Shown: one piece after another, positions 16,874-19,479 of the stretch
Layout: each line of letters begins with the position of its first letter
How positions within the stretch are numbered: position 1 is the first letter of the stretch
Origin: Candidatus Calidifonticultor daggyaiensis
GTDB taxonomy: Bacteria > Actinomycetota > Humimicrobiia > Humimicrobiales > Humimicrobiaceae
Length of the DNA: 19,479 nucleotides
Direction of reading: 5' to 3'
NCBI GenBank assembly: GCA_015661035.1
Contig: JACVJA010000001.1
Coordinates: 1-19,479, forward strand
Notes under the pieces: model-generated
Databases searched by the model: none
What the model was told of the DNA's origin: nothing
The model's input: the letters and a program-made list of their open reading frames with translations, nothing else
Made by a program: the position numbers and the translations under genes

Positions 16874-19479
16874 TTAAAAATATCCTTTTAAAGATAATGT
16901 TATTATATTTTTAGTTTCATCTGATGCATTTGTTAACCAGTATCCTGTAAAAGGTGCAGCCCCATAACTTGCATTCATTGTAATTAATTCAAATAAAATG
17001 GCTGTGATTTCGGCATAATAATTGCCATAACTTTCATTATTTTTTAATGTATGTTTATAATTTGTAGCAAATTCCAGTTCTTTAAATGGTTTATATTTTA
17101 TTTCAATAAAACCTGTAATTCTTGTTGCATCAATATCTTCATATTTGGATGTAATAGAATTATAGATGGTATCTTTTATCAACTCATATCTACCAAGTAA
17201 TTTAGAACTTATTTTATTTCCAAAAAGCGAAATGTTTGTAGAAAAATTAAGTGTTGTAGTTGGAACCCGGGTATCAATTTGATTTGCTGATTTATCCTCA
17301 GCTTTACCTTCATAATTATATTTTAAATAAATATCATAATTATAAAATGATAGTGATGGATTATTTTTCAATTGTATTGTATATGTGTCTCTTGTGTAAG
17401 TATCAACAGTTGATTTATTTGCATCATATTCCAGCATTATTTGTGTATAACTTACAAAACCTGCCCATTCAGGGGATATTTTTGCAAGTTGAACAAATGG
17501 TGGAACTCCATCTAATATATACGTAATATTAAATAATTTTGCTTCACTCCCAACTTTATAGTCAAGATTTATATATCTTCCTGAAAATTTATTCCCAATT
17601 TTTCTATAATTTGAATAAAACTTTAATTCACCAATATGTATATTACCTGATACATAACTTAATGTTCTATCATCGGTATCTTTGATTTCATCTGCAACAT
17701 AACTAATATTATCTTCATTTTCTATCAAATATATAGGTCTATTATTATCATAGGACGAAATTAAATATTCACCATTTAACCCTAAAGTTAATATATTTCC
17801 AAATGGAATTGATAAACCGCTATCAATACCATAAATATGAGTTGATTGTTCAACTCCACCATTGAAAATATCCGGATTTAGATCATAGCCACGCCTTTCA
17901 TTGTAATATATTCCACCCAAATAATTTCCATAATAAAAATAATCCTTTGCTTTTATACCCCATATATATGATGTTCCTAATTGCCATTTTTCACGATTCC
18001 ATAATGTAAGTGCAACTCCTTGATATGATAAATTAATGGGAATCAACGTTCCTTCAAGTTTTAAGCCCATATTATTAGGTCCCAATGTTTCAGGAGAAAT
18101 TACAGAGAAGGTATCATTAAAAATATTTATTGTTTCACCTCCAAAAATAGTAAGTTCATGACCTAATCCACGTAAAATAAAATTTAAACTTCCAACTTCC
18201 AATGTTGAATTTGAATCATAAAAATAAGTTCCTCTTAAATTTATTTTACCAGTTAAATAATCATCAGGAGTTATTTCTATATTTATGTCTTGTTGTGAGT
18301 AACCATCTGCAAACACTGGTGCAGTTAATTCTTCGCCCCATCTTATATTATCAATATAAACCGTCCCTTCATATGTATTAGTAAAAATGAAATATATAGC
18401 TTTTATTTTATTTCTATTTTTTAGTTCTGTTATATTCCTGTATCCTGTTTCTTCATTTTTCCAGTATTTATCTGCAAGGTCAATTTTTATATTTCTATTC
18501 CACCCTGGGAAAATTATTATTTCTTTTGTCTCGTTCCATAGATCAGAAGTATCTACAAATGCAACTGACATTTTTAATGTAGGTCCTGGATTGAAAATAT
18601 CAAATGTAAAATATCTATATAAAGTAGTATCGATTAGTGTTCCACTTGAATAATAACAACCAACTTTTGTATTTTTATCTTTAAAGATCATTTGTAATGA
18701 ATTTTCACCTTCTGATGCATATTTTTTGACAACATTTACCTGGGAAGCCCCCCATCCAGCAATTTCTGCTGCTTTCCAATTATTTATTCCTTTTTCAAAC
18801 GTTCCTTCTCCTTTTCCAAAATCCCAAATAGTATATTGAATTGGTTCTAAGATAAATTTTGTATCATTCTTAAATGTTGGACCTAAATATTTACCTGCAT
18901 CCCCTATAAAATTTCTGCGAGCTAATTTAATGTCAGATATATAAATTTCACCTTCTGCAACTCTATCTGGAAATATACTGAATATTATTTGCCTAATATC
19001 ATCTCTTTTAAATAGATTGTCAGTAAAATTCCAATTAGATGCAGAAGATTTAAATGAAGGGCTAATAAAATCAAAAAATATATCTTTATTCCAGCCAGGA
19101 GCAATAGGAATCTGTTTAGATTCATACCATATTTCATCATCACCAATTTTAAAAGCTAAAGTTATTTTTACACTGTAACTTAATGGATTAAAAATGTCAA
19201 ATTTAACTCCAACTGCGTTACTCCAATCTATTTTACCAGAATAAATATACATTGCTTTTTCATAAGGGCTTAGTGTGTTAAATTTCATGAGCATACCGTA
19301 ATTTTTTTCATCACCAAAATTACTTGCGGGTAAGGCAGATAATGCCCCTGATGTGCTTGAATCAGGTAACCAATTTATTCCTTTTATAAAACTATTCCAG
19401 GGATAATAAGCAACTTCACCAACATCATATTGTAATATACTTGCCAGTTTTGACTTATCAGTTGTTGAAATTCTGACAT
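16874..19479 (-). CDS. Outer-membrane beta-barrel with tandem carbohydrate-binding-like modules, N-terminus beyond the window
   Basis: The frame stays open through the window edge, with 867 residues visible. An internal ATG at 19294 is not the start, because module sequence (DVGEVAYYPWNSF, INWLPDSS) continues in frame upstream of it. Two related beta-sandwich modules are visible: one at ~19440-18930 (FDIFNPLSYSVKITLAF, APGWNKDIFFDF, GEIYISDIKLAR) and one at ~18830-18330 (FDIFNPGPTLKMSVAF, FPGWNRNIKIDL, GTVYIDNIRWGEE). Their shared phrases show internal duplication. From ~18290 to the end, alternating aromatic and polar residues, short turns and a final strand IITLSLKGYF ending in Phe suggest an outer-membrane barrel. 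The stop is 24 bases before the mannanase gene. The protein probably binds mannan-type glycan at the cell surface and may admit or tether it (inference). It is not recognisably SusC/TonB-dependent in the visible part. Confidence 0.75.
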   Translation of the reverse strand, partial: VRISTTDKSKLASILQYDVGEVAYYPWNSFIKGINWLPDSSTSGALSALPASNFGDEKNYGMLMKFNTLSPYEKAMYIYSGKIDWSNAVGVKFDIFNPLSYSVKITLAFKIGDDEIWYESKQIPIAPGWNKDIFFDFISPSFKSSASNWNFTDNLFKRDDIRQIIFSIFPDRVAEGEIYISDIKLARRNFIGDAGKYLGPTFKNDTKFILEPIQYTIWDFGKGEGTFEKGINNWKAAEIAGWGASQVNVVKKYASEGENSLQMIFKDKNTKVGCYYSSGTLIDTTLYRYFTFDIFNPGPTLKMSVAFVDTSDLWNETKEIIIFPGWNRNIKIDLADKYWKNEETGYRNITELKNRNKIKAIYFIFTNTYEGTVYIDNIRWGEELTAPVFADGYSQQDINIEITPDDYLTGKINLRGTYFYDSNSTLEVGSLNFILRGLGHELTIFGGETINIFNDTFSVISPETLGPNNMGLKLEGTLIPINLSYQGVALTLWNREKWQLGTSYIWGIKAKDYFYYGNYLGGIYYNERRGYDLNPDIFNGGVEQSTHIYGIDSGLSIPFGNILTLGLNGEYLISSYDNNRPIYLIENEDNISYVADEIKDTDDRTLSYVSGNIHIGELKFYSNYRKIGNKFSGRYINLDYKVGSEAKLFNITYILDGVPPFVQLAKISPEWAGFVSYTQIMLEYDANKSTVDTYTRDTYTIQLKNNPSLSFYNYDIYLKYNYEGKAEDKSANQIDTRVPTTTLNFSTNISLFGNKISSKLLGRYELIKDTIYNSITSKYEDIDATRITGFIEIKYKPFKELEFATNYKHTLKNNESYGNYYAEITAILFELITMNASYGAAPFTGYWLTNASDETKNIITLSLKGYF

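Noticed and set aside
16874..19294. ATG at 19294 as start of the beta-barrel protein
   Set aside because: The same frame remains open for 61 further codons to the window edge and encodes the front of the first module, so this is an internal Met.

Overview
This is a very AT-rich window, roughly a quarter G+C by eye. Every credible gene lies on the minus strand, so transcription runs from high to low coordinates. Stops are TAA, with at least one TGA that forms an ATGA overlap, which fits the standard bacterial code. An outer-membrane-type beta-barrel, several lipoproteins and signal peptides, a PilB-type ATPase, a SpoIID-like peptidoglycan enzyme and DnaE/PrmC together suggest a diderm (Gram-negative-type) bacterium, probably from a poorly characterised lineage. 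I cannot name the phylum from the sequence alone. I saw no tRNA, rRNA, CRISPR array, insertion sequence or phage gene.

Layout in transcription order. (1) 19479-13172 looks like one operon for mannan handling. It starts with a protein, open at the window edge, that joins at least two carbohydrate-binding-like beta-sandwich modules to a beta-barrel. Next comes a 792-residue secreted protein with two GH5 mannanase-like domains, of which only the second keeps its catalytic residues, then a lipoprotein made of one carbohydrate-binding-like domain, then a glyoxalase II-like metallo-hydrolase. No SusC/SusD pair is visible, so this may be a different way of capturing and cutting a glycan at the cell surface. 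(2) 13091-8664 is a housekeeping unit with its own promoter: prmC (release factor methyltransferase) and dnaE (replicative polymerase, true start probably GTG), closed by a strong symmetrical terminator. (3) 8563-5409 has its own promoter and holds a PilB/GspE-type ATPase, a small DUF2905-type membrane protein and a SpoIID-like lipoprotein. (4) 5402-1 has a near-consensus promoter and encodes two tandem paralogues that combine a transglutaminase-like (SirB1/Transglut_core2-type) domain with TPRs, then a WD40-like propeller protein cut by the window end.

Two points stand out. The first paralogue in region 4 is interrupted by a single in-frame TAA inside the transglutaminase-like domain, so it appears as two ORFs of 104 and 233 codons. 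The second paralogue is intact, carries 26 TPRs in unbroken 34-residue register, and has Ser where the broken copy has its candidate catalytic Cys. In region 1, the beta-barrel fused to binding modules next to a half-dead tandem mannanase is the best candidate for an undescribed system.
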